26,730 nucleotides of DNA, taken from assembly GCA_000969725.1 (NCBI GenBank), contig JXSR01S047297.1; one strand, given 5' to 3'. A program made the position numbers and the translations under genes. This document shows, one piece after another, positions 1-11,349 of this stretch. The notes below the pieces were generated by a model. That model worked only from the letters and a program-made list of their open reading frames with translations. It was not told where the DNA came from and did no database searches. Positions within the stretch are counted from its first letter, which is position 1. Each line of letters begins with the position of its first letter. Source of the DNA: Ophiothrix spiculata (Eukaryota > Echinodermata > Ophiuroidea > Amphilepidida > Ophiotrichidae).

Positions 1-489
1 ATATTTTATTTCATATTTTAAAATATCTCTTTACATGAAATTTGAGTATATTTCAGAAGATTGCATGATATTAGATCACATCTTGGATTTCTCATTGAAT
101 AGCGTGTCAATTCAAACACCTCATTTTTTGACAATGTGTAGGTATATGTATGTCAAGATTATGAGTAATGCACCGGTCAGTTGATTCTTCAGCCCCAGGG
201 TACTACAGGAAATGGTTGTATTGCCCCCTCCCACTTATCCCGTGTTGGTAATTAAAATGTGGCAAGTTTTCTATCTCAATATATGTAGAAAAATGTTTGT
301 AAATGTTATATATTTTCTTTGTAAGTGTTTTCATCGAAATTAGATTGGACATACGTTTGCGAGACGAGTGACAGGAATGCCATTGAATTCTTCCAGTATA
401 TGTGAAAAATATGTGATATTATCGACCGACTTTCCTCTGAGGTTTTACACAACACTTGTTCACATGTGCATTCTTGAAAGTACTTATAC
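1..489. other. No gene or element recognised
   Basis: AT-rich sequence with no conserved frame or splice-bounded exon that I can support. Confidence 0.5.
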
Positions 490-753
490 CAGTGTTCCCG
501 CTAAGGCTGTATGTTGCGTACAAAATTTGGCGCAGAAGCTCAAACATTGGCGCAAGGGGTTCCCAAAACAAAACAAAAAAGTTAAAAATATGGGTTTTTT
601 ATGCAGTGTTCACTTATTTCAGTTTTATTCAGATTATATTCAAAATTGCTCTCATGATTGTTGAGGTGATCTTTCCAAAATTGGCGATGGCGAGATGTAT
701 TTTTTGTTTTATGTCACTCTGGCGCAAAGTCAAAATCCTTAACAGGAACACTG
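490..753. mobile_element. hAT-type MITE (CAGTGTTCCCGCTAAGG), copy 1
   Basis: Ends CAGTGTTCCCGCTAAGG and CCTTAACAGGAACACTG. A CTTATAC repeat sits directly at both flanks (483-489 and 754-760), a 7-bp match close to the expected 8-bp hAT duplication. The body shares TTGGCGCAA and GCTCAAA stretches with the copy at 9717. The plus-strand frames at 368-664 and 456-779 run through it and are not genes. Confidence 0.83.
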
Positions 754-760
754 CTTATAC

Positions 761-1657
761 TATTGACATTCGGCTTTGATTCAAATTTGATTCAGTTGCA
801 GAAATTTAAGGCCTTACAGAAATTCCAATATATTGACCGACTTTCAATGTAATTTTTTTAATTGAATTCAGATGTAACTTGAAGACTTTCTGAAGGATAA
901 TATTGGTACTGTGATTATCATGGGTGTTATATTAAAAGCAATTGTTCAGAATTTGTAAGTTGCCATGCATCTCCCAGTTCATTTTAATGTAAAAGCTTAA
1001 TTCTAAATGTCTTGAGATTTAAAAGAAAATTGCCCAGAAATTTCTCCATCGTATCCCACCATGAATAAAATCATCTATGAAATGCTCTGGAGAACTCAGA
1101 ATTTTTGATGAAGGGTGATCAAGGTTTTATTACCATGCTATAAAATGTGTTAGCTCTGAATCAAACATATACTCTATGCTGATCATGTTAATGTCACCAT
1201 AAAAAACCCAAATGTTTTTATGTATGTATGGAAATTCCTTCTTGAAGCATGAACACCAATGTGTAGATGTATAAAAAAAACTGAATCATTACCTTATAGT
1301 CCAATTTTATTTAAAACAAAATGTTATTTTATCCTGATTTATTAATCTAGATCTGTAAAAGATTTGTAATTTGTAAATTTATAACAAATCCTGGATCATT
1401 ATTATTTGTAGTCAAATTTTTAATCTTAGTTCCGTTTATCCCATGTTGTTTTAGCCAAAATTATTAATCTAAACCAGTGGATGATTTGTTATAGATATTT
1501 CTGTTCAAATACTTTTTGTATAATTATGTTGAAATGATTATTTAATGTATTACTCATTGTACATTTATGCCACCTGTGATTTGATTCATTATTATTTAGG
1601 TTTAATCTGTAAAATGCAAGGAATAATCACTGGTTTTAACTTTTATTCTTATTGGGA
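761..1657. other. AT-rich non-coding stretch
   Basis: Many T and A runs and scattered AATAAA hexamers. No long frame with family features on either strand. Confidence 0.5.
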
Positions 1658-1660
1658 TAA

Positions 1661-2111
1661 GGCCAAAAAAAGAAACAAGTTTGTTTCTGGTAACCTGTGC
1701 ACGTTTCTGTTACATATTTCCCGCATTAATTTTTTTTTTGTATTTCGTATCAAAACAAAATCTTATTGTTGATAAATAAAACAATTCTGTAAAAAAGCTT
1801 ACTGGAGACTTGCGTAAAAACAAATAAAGATGCAACAAAACAAGTCGCATGTTGTATTATTGAACATGAAAGAGAAACCAATAAGGGCGGCTAAAGTTAT
1901 ATACAAAACCTTTGTGTTTAATAATGATATTAATTGATAATATAAGAAACCAAGAGCATTGTTTTAATGTGTTTTTCTTTCTGCATTTTTGGTAAAAAAA
2001 AAGAAGAAAAATAGCATATCGCATTGCATTTTTGAAAAGTAAAAAATAAAAAAAGAGCATATCCCATTGTACTTTTCAAGCATGTTACCAGAAACAAACT
2101 TTTTTTTGGCC
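1661..2111. mobile_element. MITE with GGCCAAAAAAA ends and TAA duplication
   Basis: Ends GGCCAAAAAAAGAAACAAGT and (inverse) GGCCAAAAAAAAGTTTGTTT, both continuing TTTGTTTCTGGTAAC. The 3-bp flanks are TAA on both sides (1658-1660, 2112-2114), as for PIF/Harbinger-type insertion. Length is 451 bp, with A-rich interior and no transposase. Confidence 0.82.
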
Positions 2112-2340
2112 TAAGGCACTTTGTTTGCTAGTGGTTCATAAGTCATAGAGTTGCAACAAGTTTCTTTAGACCTGGGATGCATGCATTTATATACTTCTTG
2201 TGTACATTTTATGGAGAGTTTGTTTAATGTTATAAAACATTTCTATGTGTAGTTGAATTGCTTGGATATTATGAGGAAATTCTTGAACCCATCAGTTGCT
2301 TCTATGGGGTTACATACTACATTCTCATGGTTGTGTCATT

Positions 2341-2665
2341 AAAGGAGCATGGTCCAATTTGTCAAAATTTAGTTTTCAATATCATATGAAAGATGCCCAC
2401 TCAAGAGGCCCCAGTTTCAAATTTAAGCTAAATGGTTCAAACTGCTTTGATTTTATGGCCAGTTTTGTATTTCAGAGCTGCCTATACGTTACTGTATCAA
2501 ATTAATTGTGGTTACCATAATTAGCCACATTTTTATATATATCTCCAAAATGGAACATAACTCAGCAGTGAAATTTCACATGGTTTATGAGAAAAATATG
2601 AGCAACATTTTGGTATCAAAATCTCAAAAAGTTTGAAAAAAAAGTTGAGGCAATCGGACCAGGTT
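2341..2665. mobile_element. Truncated relative of the GGAGCATGGT MITE
   Basis: It begins AAAGGAGCATGGTCCAATTT and matches the reverse complement of 12134-12411 in several blocks, but the far end is diverged and lacks the matching CCATGCTCC terminus. The plus frame at 2296-2505 is not a gene. Confidence 0.6.
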
Positions 2666-4185
2666 ATTAATGCACTATAGTGACAATATTGAGTCAGGCC
2701 CTTTACAGTCAAATATTTCCTTATTGTGGTACAATAATTTGCATAAGAGGCTTAAAAGTTTGTGATAATGGCTGGGTCTCAGTTTACAAGAGAGAATGAC
2801 ACTTCTGAATACCAACTTTCCCTGGTCCGAATACATGATACATCACATAGTGTAGATTCAGTATGGTACCATTTTAGTGTTCCGATATGTTTGATTAAAA
2901 CCAGTCATTATTCTTCGCAAATAGTTTGATTTATATTTACCATAATATATATATATATATATTCCAATGTTTGTAGCTATTTCTACCTAAACAATGATTT
3001 GAACATTGAAATTTTGCTCAAGTAATTTTAAAAATATTGAAAATTTTGTTTTTTTAGTTTTGAAGTCTTGTGTTCATATTTTTCCAAATTATAAACATCC
3101 ACTTAAAAGTATGTTTTCGGTTGTATAATATGGATCAAGAATGCAAAATATGTGCAAAATTTCTATGTTTGTTGTATCTGCTATTCTATTTGAAATACAT
3201 CACCCCTTGGTAATTAATGCAAAAACAACCACATGTAAAGGGGATATGTATTTCAAATGGATTAGCAATAATCATCTCAATTTATTCCCAAACATGAAAA
3301 TGTACATGGCAGCTATATTATGCAAGGAATAGTGCTTGAAAATTTGTATAGCTGCCCTGTACTTTTTTCATTGCAGGGGGTATAAATCTAAGTCTTATAC
3401 CTTTTTGCCAATTGTAATATGTGACCTATACTATAATACTTTACTATGTGAAGTAGATGATTTAAACCCGGATTTGAAATAAATGAAATGTGTTTTATAT
3501 AATAAGAAATTGAAAAAAAAATTGTCATTGATGATTTTGTGTGTCTTCTACAAGGAATTTACCAAGGGGAATTAGATAAAATTAGCACACTGTTCCATCA
3601 AAATTTGCTCGTTCAGACAAACAAAGCTTCACAAAAAACTTGAAGGCACAATAACTACTGCGCCTGTTATGTATCAGGTACGGTGTATGGGCAACCGACA
3701 AATGAGGCCCGAAAGGATCGCCCAAATTTTTTGGATGTAACTCTTAAAAACTAACAAGCAAAAAAAAGTTCTCACAAGTGCACAGATGACTACGATCTAT
3801 AATTTTTAAAACATTTGATACAAAGTAACGTAGGATTTTTAAAAACATTTGTACCAATGCATGGATTTTCAGCTATGCAGTCTAAATTTGGCCTAATTAG
3901 TTCTGAAAATGTTGATTTCACTTTGTTAGGGGGCTTGGATTATCTTAGGAAGGGGTGGGTCCCAAAAAAGTTGGAAAGTTGAACATTTTATGAAACCCTT
4001 TTGAGTCTGTTCTAACAATCGCTACTTTCGATGAAATAATTTTGTGACCCCCCATTTTCATGTCAAACAATCTATGACCCCAGTATATTTAGTACCCACC
4101 CCTTCTGAAAAAATGCTAGCCCCCGTAGATCCTGCTACTTATTGATGTGCAATGTGAATGCGATTGACAATGCAAGTACTTATTT
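2666..4185. other. Non-coding stretch with a TA microsatellite
   Basis: Holds a (TA)n run at 2945-2961 and a short direct repeat around GGATTTTTAAAAACATTTG (3800-3860). The frame at 3141-3332 has no recognisable feature. Nothing else supported. Confidence 0.5.
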
Positions 4186-5165
4186 TGATTATTTAGCAAA
4201 ATAATATTTGCCCCTTGGCTCCCCTGCTTTATCAAATGGAATGACCCAATAAAATATTCCATTTGATTTTAGGAGCTAAGTTTTGATTTAAAAGCAAAGT
4301 AGTATTTTCCAATTGGAATCTATTTTACATAATGGTATAACCCAATGGAATATTCCATTTTCGTAGGGAAGATTTTTTATCTATTTAGCAAATTACTGTC
4401 CCTCAACTCTCAACATCACCCCTGTGTTATAAAATGGTACAACACCCCACCTGAATGTTCCACTACTTTATAGGGGTGATGGTTTGATTTTGCAACATAT
4501 TATTTGCCAATTGGCACCCTTCTTTTATATAATGGAATAACCCAATGGAATGTACCATTATTTTCACAGGGATGAGGTTTTGATTACTTGGCAAAATAGT
4601 ATAGCACTTTCAACTGCCCCCCTTTGTTATAAAATGGTTCAACCCAACAGAATGTTCCATTATTTTTCAGGGATGACAGTTTTATTTAACAAAATATTTC
4701 ACCCTTGTTTTTCAAAATGGTATTATAACCCAATGGAAATTCCATTACTTTCACAGGGGTGAGGTTTTGATTACTTAGCAAAATAGTATTTGCCCCTCCA
4801 CTTTCACCCGCACCCCTGTTATAAAATGGTACAACCCAACAGAGTGTTCCATTATTTTTCAGGGGTGACAGTTTAATTTAGCAAAATATTTCACCCTTGT
4901 TTTTCAAAATGGTATAACCCAATGGAATAATATTCCATTACTTTCACAGGGGTGAGGTTTTGATTACTTAGCAAAATAGTATATGCCCCTCCACTTTCAA
5001 CCGCATCCCTGTTATAAAATGGTACAACCCAACAGAATGTTCCATTATTTTTCAGGGGTGACAGTTTTATTTAGCAAAATATTTCACCCTTGTTTTTCAA
5101 AATGGTATAACCAAATGGAATATTCCGTTACTTTCACAGGGGTGAGGTTTTGATTATTTACACCA
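4186..5165. repeat. Satellite-like tandem array, ~190-bp higher-order unit
   Basis: GAGGTTTTGATTAC recurs at 4574, 4761, 4954 and 5144 (spacing 187, 193, 190). Each unit consists of two related ~95-bp halves, each with an ATAAAATGGTACAACCCAA-type stretch and a palindromic GGAATATTCC core. The copies to the left (4186-4560) are more degenerate, and those to the right are nearly identical. The array is non-coding. Confidence 0.9.
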
Positions 5166-5882
5166 AATAACCATTCCGCAATATTATTTATTATAAATCA
5201 GTTTATTCCACTTAGTGGTCTCTTAATATATAAACAATATATACATATACAGTGATATAGATATTATTATATAAAGCAATATTCACTTATATATAGAAAT
5301 CAGGAGTCAAAACATTCAGTCAAAGGAATGTTATATAAGCAATATTCATGCCAAGTGCAATGATAAGAATATTTTTTGCCAAATGAATTATTTCATTTAA
5401 AGCACAATGACATCAAAATTTTGAAAGTGCACAAACCAAGTCATAATTAGCAATATAGAGACCATGTCCGATAGGTTGTTTTGGTCACAATGATATGTCA
5501 AGAGGTGTTGGATTGAATCTAACTTTGATTGTGATGGCCAGTCGCTTGCTAACTGCAGCAATTATGCATTCGAGGTGTGAACAACTCAACATTTGTCAAT
5601 GTTTTCTAAAAAGAGGAAAAACATTGGAAAATGTCAAAATTGGGCTGAATTTGAAAGCTAAAATTTCGAAAAAGGAGAAAATATCACACCCCTGATTTAT
5701 GGTGGTGCTACATTATGACAACTCTCTGAATTGCAAAGACATGATCTGTGCAGGTACAACGAAACATGTACTACTCTGAAACAGTTCATGAGGCAGCCAG
5801 AGAAGAGGTTTAGCTCAGGAGTTGCTGCTTCACGTAATGAAAATATTCTTTCCATTACCGACACAAAAACAAATAATTTTTA
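5166..5882. other. No gene recognised
   Basis: AT-rich; TATAAGCAATATTCA-like words occur twice (near 5270 and 5335). The 66-codon frame at 5495 has no family features. Confidence 0.5.
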
Positions 5883-5893
5883 ATATTATCTAT

Positions 5894-6347
5894 AAAATAT
5901 GTGCCCCATCATATCTAAAGGTACCTTAAGGTCGGCATGGTATATTACGAGATATACGGGCCATTGACGCTGAACATAGTCAACAATGACGTCCAAGGTC
6001 GAATTTCTAATTTCATCCGAAACATTACCTTTGAAAGTGTATTCTATCATATTATTCAGGTTCCAACATCCCAAAATATAAGAAAAATGTGTTAACAACC
6101 AAGCTAAAAATCCTCTCTCCATTCAAGTTTTACTCAGTACAAAAACTTTAAACTCAATTTTCTCAGAACTATAATTTTCCAATTCAGCCCAATTCCTTTT
6201 ACCAATTTGGATGTAACTCTGCAACCGAACATCCAATAACCAAAAGCAAGGTGTCATTTTAAAGCCTGAACTTTCAACTTTCAGATAGACCAAAAAATCA
6301 ATTTTGATTTTGGGCCCCTTAAGGTACCTTAAGATATGACAGGCCAC
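5894..6347. mobile_element. MITE with CATATCTWAAGGTACCTTAAGG ends
   Basis: Left arm GTGCCCCATCATATCTAAAG and right arm (inverse) GTGGCCTGTCATATCTTAAG continue into GGTACCTTAAGG. An 11-bp repeat ATATTATCTAT is present at 5883-5893 and 6348-6358, although seven extra bases separate the left copy from the start of the arm. Length is about 450 bp. The minus frames at 5886-6122 and 6123-6347 are not genes. Confidence 0.78.
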
Positions 6348-6358
6348 ATATTATCTAT

Positions 6359-6699
6359 TTGTTATACAAATAATCCCAAAATGATTTTTCAGTAGAAATT
6401 GCTGAACCCAAAACATAGATAGCTAGTTAAATTTCAATTATACACTTGCTCAAGTGTCGGACAGATGAGGACCCACTACACTTTGGTCATCAATAAATAG
6501 ACGGGAATTGGGAGACTTTTTCTTCATCTGCAACTAAACATAATCCTACTTACACACGTGTCATAGACACTGATGCGCGAGTTGTACATACATGTCTACT
6601 GCAATGCCGTGTTCAGCTACCCATACGCTTATCTGTATCAGTTCACGATGTGAAAAGGCCTGCCTATTTGGTGTTGACCCAAGTATAGTTACAAAACAG
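6359..6699. other. No gene recognised
   Basis: Stretch between the MITE at 5894-6347 and the diverged tandem array. No exon-like frame or inverted repeat that I can support. Confidence 0.45.
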
Positions 6700-7200
6700 A
6701 CTTGACAGAATTGAGGACATTTTTTAAAAAGAGTTTTGAATGCCCAATCCAGTCAAGTTTAGTTATTTACCAAGATACAAGTGACAGTATGTTACAAATA
6801 TTAATGATGTTTCGGAGCAAATGTCATGGAATGGCTCGATCTCCAAGACAGACATTAACACTTCAGTGTGCAATCTTGACAGAGTTAAGAAAATTTAGGA
6901 GTTTTGAACATCCAACCTAACACAGTTACAGTTATTTTCCCCAAATAAAAGTGACAGTGTATTTTACAATTACCAATGGTGGTTTCAGAGTGGTGTCTGC
7001 TATAGGAAGGTTGCAACCCACAATGACAGACATCAACATTTATGTGTGCAATATCAACACAATTAAGTGACTATTAATGAGCAAAAATACATTTGACTTT
7101 TGAACATCCAACCTAACCCAGTTAGTTTCCCAACTACAAGTGACAGTGTATGTTACAATTATTTATGGGGGTCACAAAGTGTCATTCCTGGGATGTTGCA
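6700..7200. repeat. Three diverged tandem copies, ~170-195 bp
   Basis: GAGTTTTGAATGCCCAATCC at 6731, GAGTTTTGAACATCCAACCT at 6899 and GACTTTTGAACATCCAACCT at 7095 each precede CAAGTGACAGTRT, a TTACAA motif and GACAGACATYAACA. The spacing is 168 and 196 bp. The third copy is interrupted by the hAT-type MITE at 7203. Confidence 0.8.
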
Positions 7201-7202
7201 AC

Positions 7203-7366
7203 CAGGGATGCAAGTAATTGAAGTCAATATTTCCTGAAATGACCAAAACTTTCCTGGAAAAGAGCACTTTTCTTATTCTTTTATACAGGGATAAATTTCC
7301 TGAAAACAACAAATTTTTGGTAAAATTTCCTGAATTCAGAAAATGTCCTGAAAACTTGCATCCCTG
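7203..7366. mobile_element. hAT-type MITE CAGGGATGCAAG, complete
   Basis: Ends CAGGGATGCAAGT and ACTTGCATCCCTG lie between perfect 8-bp duplications GTTGCAAC (7195-7202 and 7367-7374). Length is 164 bp. The duplicated target is itself a palindrome. The body repeats TTTCCTGAA. The overlapping long frames on both strands result from this symmetry. Confidence 0.93.
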
Positions 7367-7374
7367 GTTGCAAC

Positions 7375-7937
7375 CTCTCCATGTAATCAAAACAGAGAGA
7401 TTTCTTACATATTTTTGGCAATATTTAAAAAAGTAAGGGGGAAAAAAAGAGAAATTGAGAAAACTTGTGTTCTACCTCAACCTTATGATAAGAAAATGTG
7501 ATGCAATCTGGCAAGCCTGTCCCATTACATAACCTACACATTACTTATAACATTACCAAGTCAAATCAAAATGTGTCCTGGTAAACATTATAATATTAAT
7601 AAGGCCTACAAAATGTTTTGAATGGCGTAACACGGCTGACCCAAAAAGCCTCGACTGGATTTTGTTTTACTTTTCAGAAAAAAAAAACAAGAACAACGAT
7701 TGTCATTATTTCCAGAAAAAAATCTTACTCTTCAGAAATAAAATTCTTACTTTTCACATACACCCACACATAAATCATACTTTTTATGTTCCAAATACAC
7801 AATGATTCAATTAAAACAAGCAATCATACATTTTCTTGGTTTCTCTTATATCTGCCAAAAATAAACAATGGTTTTTTTATCCTGATCGACCAATCAAATT
7901 TCTTTCTCCATGTTACACCAATCAGAATAAGCCTATA
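7375..7937. other. No gene recognised
   Basis: Contains A-rich runs (near 7440 and 7675) and repeated TTCAGAAAAAAAA / CTTACTTTTCA words between 7665 and 7760. No coding signal. Confidence 0.5.
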
Positions 7938-8188
7938 TGTGATGACTCACCCAAAAAAAGGGGACTTTGCGACAGAACACATTTCAAGAAACTGATGAAA
8001 ATACGCAGCGAAAAATAAAGTGAATAATAAGAATTTCCAGCAGATTTTCTGTTGTAAAAGTTGATCGCCTTTACCAATTTCAACAAATAAGGTGTCATTT
8101 TAAAGCTTAGAAAATGCTGCAACAGATGAAATGATAAACTCATAATTGATATCGTCTCCAAAGTCCCCCTTTCGGGTGAGCCATCACA
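7938..8188 (-). mobile_element. MITE TGTGATGACTCACCC, copy 1
   Basis: Same family as 10265-10517, inverted. Ends are TGTGATGACTCACCC and GGGTGAGCCATCACA. Both copies carry a minus- or plus-oriented frame of about 80 codons running into the end repeat. The two translations share blocks such as LSFHLLQHF, MTPYLLKL and FYNRKSAGNSYY. Confidence 0.87.
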
Positions 8189-8583
8189 GATAACATGTAG
8201 GTTTTACAATAGTGGGAAACCCATTACATGATAAAACTTACATGTTAATTAATGGAAGAATTGAAACACAAAATTGTGTAGTAGCTAATACCATGGCAAC
8301 TTTGCATTTGCAGGTCAATGGCAACTGCCACACTATTTGGCAAGGAGCTGATAGTCCCAAATTGAGCTCAATGGTTTACGTGGCAGTAGGCAGTATGGGA
8401 GTTTAAAAACTCCTTTTTCATCCGTTGACGAATACATGTGCAATACACACCACCTTAAGATGGTTTACAGAAATTTATGCGCAATAAATTGTTAAATGTG
8501 ACCAGCAACATTTACATTAATTTCTATCATCATTTTTCATATAACATTTATGAATTGTTAAATATAATTTATGTTAATTAATA
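8189..8583. other. No gene recognised
   Basis: One short frame (8212-8406) without homology or splice context. Confidence 0.45.
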
Positions 8584-8849
8584 GAATACGGGAAGGCAAC
8601 ACTGACCCAAGTCCATTCTTCCACACCAAGGCCAAAGGAAGTATATTGCCCTACAGTGATCATTATAATTACTATTTTTACTACTGGGCCCCATGGAAGA
8701 ACGGTGCCAGTGCATTGAATTGGGTTCCCCAGGTAAAACAAGAATGAAATAAATAAATAAATTTAAAAATCTATTTGAACATTGATAAGCACTTCCTTTT
8801 GCTGGGGTAGGACAGTTTGGACTTGGGTCAGCATTGCTTTCCTGTATTC
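8584..8849. mobile_element. MITE with GACCCAAGTCCA arms and a retroposon-like tail inside
   Basis: Left arm GAATACGGGAAGGCAACACT then GACCCAAGTCCA. The right arm is the inverse, GAATACAGGAAAGCAATGCT then GACCCAAGTCCA. Between them, ACGGTGCCAGTGCATTGAAT and a GGTTCCCCAGGTAAAACAAG stretch end in AAATAAATAAATAAATTTAA at 8745-8766, which looks like the 3' end of an inserted retroposon. Confidence 0.75.
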
Positions 8850-9145
8850 AATTGTCCAGAATTTTACATTCCCAAATATACAGCTCAATTCAAATCAAAA
8901 TGTCAAGCTTAAGATCTTTCCAATGACTTATCCGTAAATTGAAACAAAACAAGGTAGGAAAAGCTCTTCAAAATCATAATTTCAGTAAACCAAAATTCTT
9001 GTTGTTTAAGGTATACAAATATTTACTGCTTGATCATGAGGGCAATGGTATATCCCCGACACAGTCCAATAATTGTAGAACCACAGTCCTATTACACCAT
9101 GGGCAGATATTTGCACTATTATTTGAATGAAGATTAGTAAATATT

Positions 9146-9930
9146 TCGAGGGTTGAGAGCCACAAGGCAGTATTTGCCCGGGCAACAAAGAGTCACAAGA
9201 CCGTATTGGCACAGACAACAAAGGTGCAACTACAGCCTTGTGACTAAGTACGTTTCTGTCGACATGCCATAAATGTCGACATAAAGCATATCTCAACATG
9301 TCGACATGAAGTTTCATTTGTCGACATGTCGACAAAACTAGGCAAGTAAAATTCCATAAAAAATTGATATATTTATGGCTGTTTATTAGAAGTTGAGCTA
9401 TAAAGTGTTGTATAAATAATTAAGTACTTACTAGTTGCTCCTCAGTTACACCTGTTTTTAAAGTTATTATGATGGCTCACAACAAAAAAGTTACAAAATA
9501 TCAATTTCATATCATCCATATTGTTGTACGCAGAAAGAACTAGCACATTACTATATTATAGGTAAGTCTACGTCTAAAACGGGTCGGTAAGCTTATGTAA
9601 ACAATTTTGTTTTTCCTGCAAGAAACAACTCTTTGACATATATGTCACCGTCGACAACAAATTATTGCGACATGTCGACATGAAAAAACAGTTTTGACAA
9701 AAACCATACATGTGACAAGTGTTCCTGCTAAGGCTATATGGGGCACCATTGACAGAACAGCCAGGAAAATTGGTGCAACAGGTTTCTGAAAATGTGTAAA
9801 AAGGATTCTTTTCCTTGCCTTGACTTGACCAATTTTCAGAATTGGCGCAAGCTCAAAAACCTTAGCAGGAACACTGGTTGTGACTCTTTGTTGCTCGTGC
9901 AGATACGGCCTTATGGCTCTCAACACTCGA
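9146..9930. mobile_element. Larger inverted-repeat element with a nested MITE in its right arm
   Basis: The left arm at 9146-9205 (GTTGAGAGCCACAAGGCAGT then GGGCAACAAAGAGTCACAAG) is mirrored at 9877-9930, with about 85-90 percent agreement. The right arm is interrupted by the MITE at 9717-9876. The body holds a cluster of GTCGACAT motifs (9258, 9275, 9300, 9320-9333, 9650, 9674). The minus-strand frames at 9006-9335 and 9645-9986 are chance reads through these repeats. Confidence 0.75.
9717..9876. mobile_element. hAT-type MITE (AGTGTTCCTGCTAAGG), copy 2
   Basis: Ends AAGTGTTCCTGCTAAGG and CCTTAGCAGGAACACTG form an inverted repeat. The flanks CATGTGAC (9709-9716) and GTTGTGAC (9877-9884) agree at 6 of 8 positions, so they look like an aged 8-bp target duplication. 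It is the same family as 490-753. Confidence 0.8.
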
Positions 9931-10000
9931 TTTGATCTACATAATTTAGAAAAACAATTTCCCAGAATTACAAAAAAGGTTAACATTTAATACTCGCATA

Positions 10001-10216
10001 CTTTAAAATCTCGATATAGTGCCCCTTTTCCCAGTTGCCATTTTGTGCCATATTTTTAATATGGTTTAAAAGATATGAAATTGATTGCCTGTGTCTGATA
10101 TATAACGAATGTAACTTTCATTTTAACATCTGATTAGTGATGTAGACCTGTTGGTATTGTGGTAAGAAACACGTTTATGAGCAAAACATGAGGTGCACTA
10201 TATCGAGATTTTAAAG
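10001..10216. mobile_element. TA-flanked MITE with CTTTAAAATCTCGATATAG ends
   Basis: TA dinucleotides at 9999-10000 and 10217-10218 flank inverted arms CTTTAAAATCTCGATATAGT with only one difference in the first ~25 bp. Length is 216 bp. Mariner-like target choice. Confidence 0.88.
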
Positions 10217-10264
10217 TATAAATTTAAAAGTAGTTTGCTCTAGATATCTACCATTCATTCCCAA

Positions 10265-10517
10265 TGTGATGGCTCACCCCGAAAGGGGGGAGTTTGAAGA
10301 TGATATCAATTTTGATTTTATCATTTCATCTGTTACAGCATTTTGTAAGCTTCAATATGACACCTTACTTGTTGAAATTGATCAAGGCCGTCAAATTTTA
10401 CAACAGAAAATCTGCTGGAAATTCTTATTATTTTTTTTTATTTTTTGCTGCCTATTTTCGTCAGTTTCTTGAAAAGTGTTCTGTCGCAAAGTCCCCTTTT
10501 CGGGGTGAGTCATCACA
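10265..10517 (+). mobile_element. MITE TGTGATGGCTCACCCC, copy 2
   Basis: Ends TGTGATGGCTCACCCCGAAA and GGGGTGAGTCATCACA form the inverted repeat. Shared with the copy at 7938-8188 in opposite orientation: GATGATATCAATT, TCATTTCATCTGTTACAGC, AATATGACACCTTA and the CAGCAGATTTTCTGTTGTAA core. Length is 253 bp. No certain target duplication. Confidence 0.87.
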
Positions 10518-10874
10518 TATGACAAACCCACTATGGACCAGTGATGACATCATCCCTGGACTCTTGGATCGTATGATAGATATCAACGTCAAGAAGACAA
10601 AATATTTTATGTAATGTGACCAGCACTGCCCAATCAAATCACAGGAACATTTTCATGTGTTATATGATATACCACTTGGGATGGGATTATCTCATTCGTA
10701 AGTATTCACAGGTGTATCAATCAAGGTCAAGGTCATCAAACAATCTGTAGGTGCAAGTTAAGTTGTCCACAATTTCAGTTTCGCATCAATTTTGTAAAAC
10801 AGTGCTTGAGAGGGAGGCAGAGACATTTTTTAAATTCAAGGTGCATCAATAAAAACAATGCTATATTAAACATG
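10518..10874. other. No gene recognised
   Basis: Short spacer between two MITEs. Contains AAGGTCAAGGTCA near 10727 as the only notable motif. Confidence 0.45.
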
Positions 10875-10876
10875 TA

Positions 10877-11086
10877 CTGTAAACAGGAATATATTCGCGA
10901 GCAGAATTTTTCGCGAAACTAGACAATCACAACCTTTTCGCACGTGTTAAATTAGCGTTTTAAAGCTTCATTACATAGACCTGCATATAGAATTAATGTT
11001 TTTCGCGGGGTTTTATATTCGCAGTTAGATGTTGATTCGGGAAATTCGCAAAAATTAAACCCTCGCGAAAATAACCCCGTTTACAG
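10877..11086. mobile_element. TA-flanked MITE with CTGTAAAC ends
   Basis: TA at 10875-10876 and 11087-11088 flank arms CTGTAAACAGGAATATATTC and (inverse) CTGTAAACGGGGTTATTTTC, both followed by GCGAG. Length is 210 bp. The body is rich in TTCGCG. TA duplication is the choice of Tc1/mariner type elements. Confidence 0.87.
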
Positions 11087-11349
11087 TACCTAAAACTCAT
11101 ACTTAACTTACGGTTCTGGCAAAATCAAAATTGTCATTACAATTAGAATTCTAAATAAAAGACGTAGAAAAATACTAAAAGATATAATTAAATTAAAAAT
11201 ACTTTCATTGCTAAAATACATAAATAAACCTATTGATACTTATTCTTAATTATCTATAACATTCTTTTTATTATTTGTGACTGTATTTTTTACAATTTCT
11301 TGAGAACTCAGTTGAGCATAGACTGTCACTACCATGAACATGTACACAC

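Noticed and set aside
3476..3520. AATAAA followed by GT-rich sequence, possible end of a plus-strand 3' UTR
   Set aside because: Many AATAAA hexamers occur by chance in this AT-rich stretch, and no plus-strand coding exon is seen upstream.
9258..9333. GTCGACAT cluster as a CRISPR-like array
   Set aside because: Spacing is irregular, units are 8 bp and the context is a eukaryotic transposon.
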